Shown piece after piece: positions 5,961 to 6,009 of a DNA stretch of 6,009 nt (position 1 is its first letter; the number at the start of each line of letters is the position of its first letter). The position numbers and the translations under genes are program-made. This DNA is from an uncultured Succinatimonas sp. (lineage in GTDB: Bacteria > Pseudomonadota > Gammaproteobacteria > Enterobacterales > Succinivibrionaceae): assembly GCA_900548485.1 (NCBI GenBank), contig URKL01000118.1, positions 1-6,009 of the forward strand, in the 5' to 3' direction. Below the pieces are notes generated by a model, which was not told where the DNA came from, ran no database searches, and worked only from the letters and a program-made list of their open reading frames with translations.

Positions 5961-5998
5961 TTGACTTCCTCCCCTTGCTAAAGCAAGGGGATTCCTAC
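5961..5998 (-). mobile_element. Terminal hairpin of an IS200/IS605-type (tnpB) element; likely omega RNA 3' scaffold
   Basis: Perfect 8-bp stem: CCCCTTGC (5971-5978), TAAA loop, GCAAGGGG (5983-5990). It is flanked by TTGACTTCCT on the left and ATTCCTAC on the right. Read on the minus strand this is GTAGGAAT-CCCC...GGGG-AGGAAGTCAA, a pattern I recognise from the right ends of many tnpB-bearing IS605-family elements, ending in a TCAA-like cleavage motif. The GC-rich hairpin stands out from its AT-rich surroundings. If the assignment is right, tnpB lies on the minus strand beyond position 6009, the element ends at 5961, and bases from 5960 leftwards are flanking DNA. A solitary relic end or a small non-autonomous derivative is equally possible, because no transposase sequence is inside the window. 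Confidence 0.55.
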
Positions 5999-6009
5999 TG
6001 CTAGATATT

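Larger units (their letters stand above)
5557..6009. other. Gene-free region upstream of the TRAP operon
   Basis: This 453-base stretch has no credible protein gene on either strand. From left to right it holds the dctQ-like leader and Shine-Dalgarno, the candidate CRP promoter, a 6+1+6 inverted repeat TTTTGT-C-ACAAAA (5678-5690), and a very AT-rich block with repeated TTTAAG and a 9-bp palindrome. A stretch with no recognised content (5832-5960) follows, then the GC-rich hairpin of a tnpB-type element end. A gene beginning to the right of the window may have its promoter here. Confidence 0.7.

Noticed and set aside
5971..5990. GC-rich hairpin as a rho-independent terminator
   Set aside because: Neither strand has a U-run after the stem (ATTCCT on +, AGGAAGTCAA on -), and the flanking bases match a tnpB-element end better.
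1..6009. CRISPR array, tRNA or rRNA genes, toxin-antitoxin or phage-defence genes
   Set aside because: No regularly spaced repeats, cloverleaf with a CCA-end acceptor stem, rRNA-like conserved sequence or defence-type domains were seen on either strand.

Overview
This 6-kb window is AT-rich chromosomal DNA from a bacterium. The proteins and promoter architecture look gammaproteobacterial: a TRAP transporter close to Escherichia coli YiaMNO, a CRP-like site, and clear GGAG-type Shine-Dalgarno sequences. An AT-rich anaerobic gut lineage such as the Succinivibrionaceae would fit, but that placement is inference and no marker gene here proves it.

Left part (1-1797, + strand): the C-terminal two thirds of N-acetylglucosamine-6-phosphate deacetylase (NagA), followed by an intact RpiR-family regulator with an HTH and a sugar-phosphate-binding SIS domain. 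The N-terminal third of NagA, including the first metal ligand, is missing. The first ~50 bases do not read as NagA, and a stop codon lies in frame, so the gene is broken or cut by a sequence edge. NagA beside an RpiR/SIS regulator suggests the right flank of an amino-sugar (GlcNAc, sialic acid or MurNAc) catabolic cluster lying mostly to the left.

Middle and right part (5556 back to 1849, - strand): a compact four-gene operon convergent to the regulator. In order of transcription it encodes a TRAP small permease (DctQ/YiaM-like), a large permease (DctM/YiaN-like), a periplasmic binding protein (DctP/YiaO-like) and a D-2-hydroxyacid dehydrogenase. It ends at a strong intrinsic terminator (1798-1826). 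The gaps are 5, 23 and 14 bases, and each gene has its own Shine-Dalgarno. The likely logic is Na+-coupled uptake of a carboxylated substrate, possibly a keto-sugar acid, then NAD(P)H-dependent reduction of its 2-oxo group. A CRP-like site centred at about -41.5 from a candidate start site suggests catabolite control.

Right edge (5557-6009): 453 bases without a credible protein gene. It holds the operon promoter, several short repeats and palindromes, and at 5961-5998 the hairpin-bearing end typical of IS200/IS605-type tnpB elements. If the element extends to the right, its omega RNA would read leftwards out of the window's last 50 bases and take its guide from 5960 downwards.
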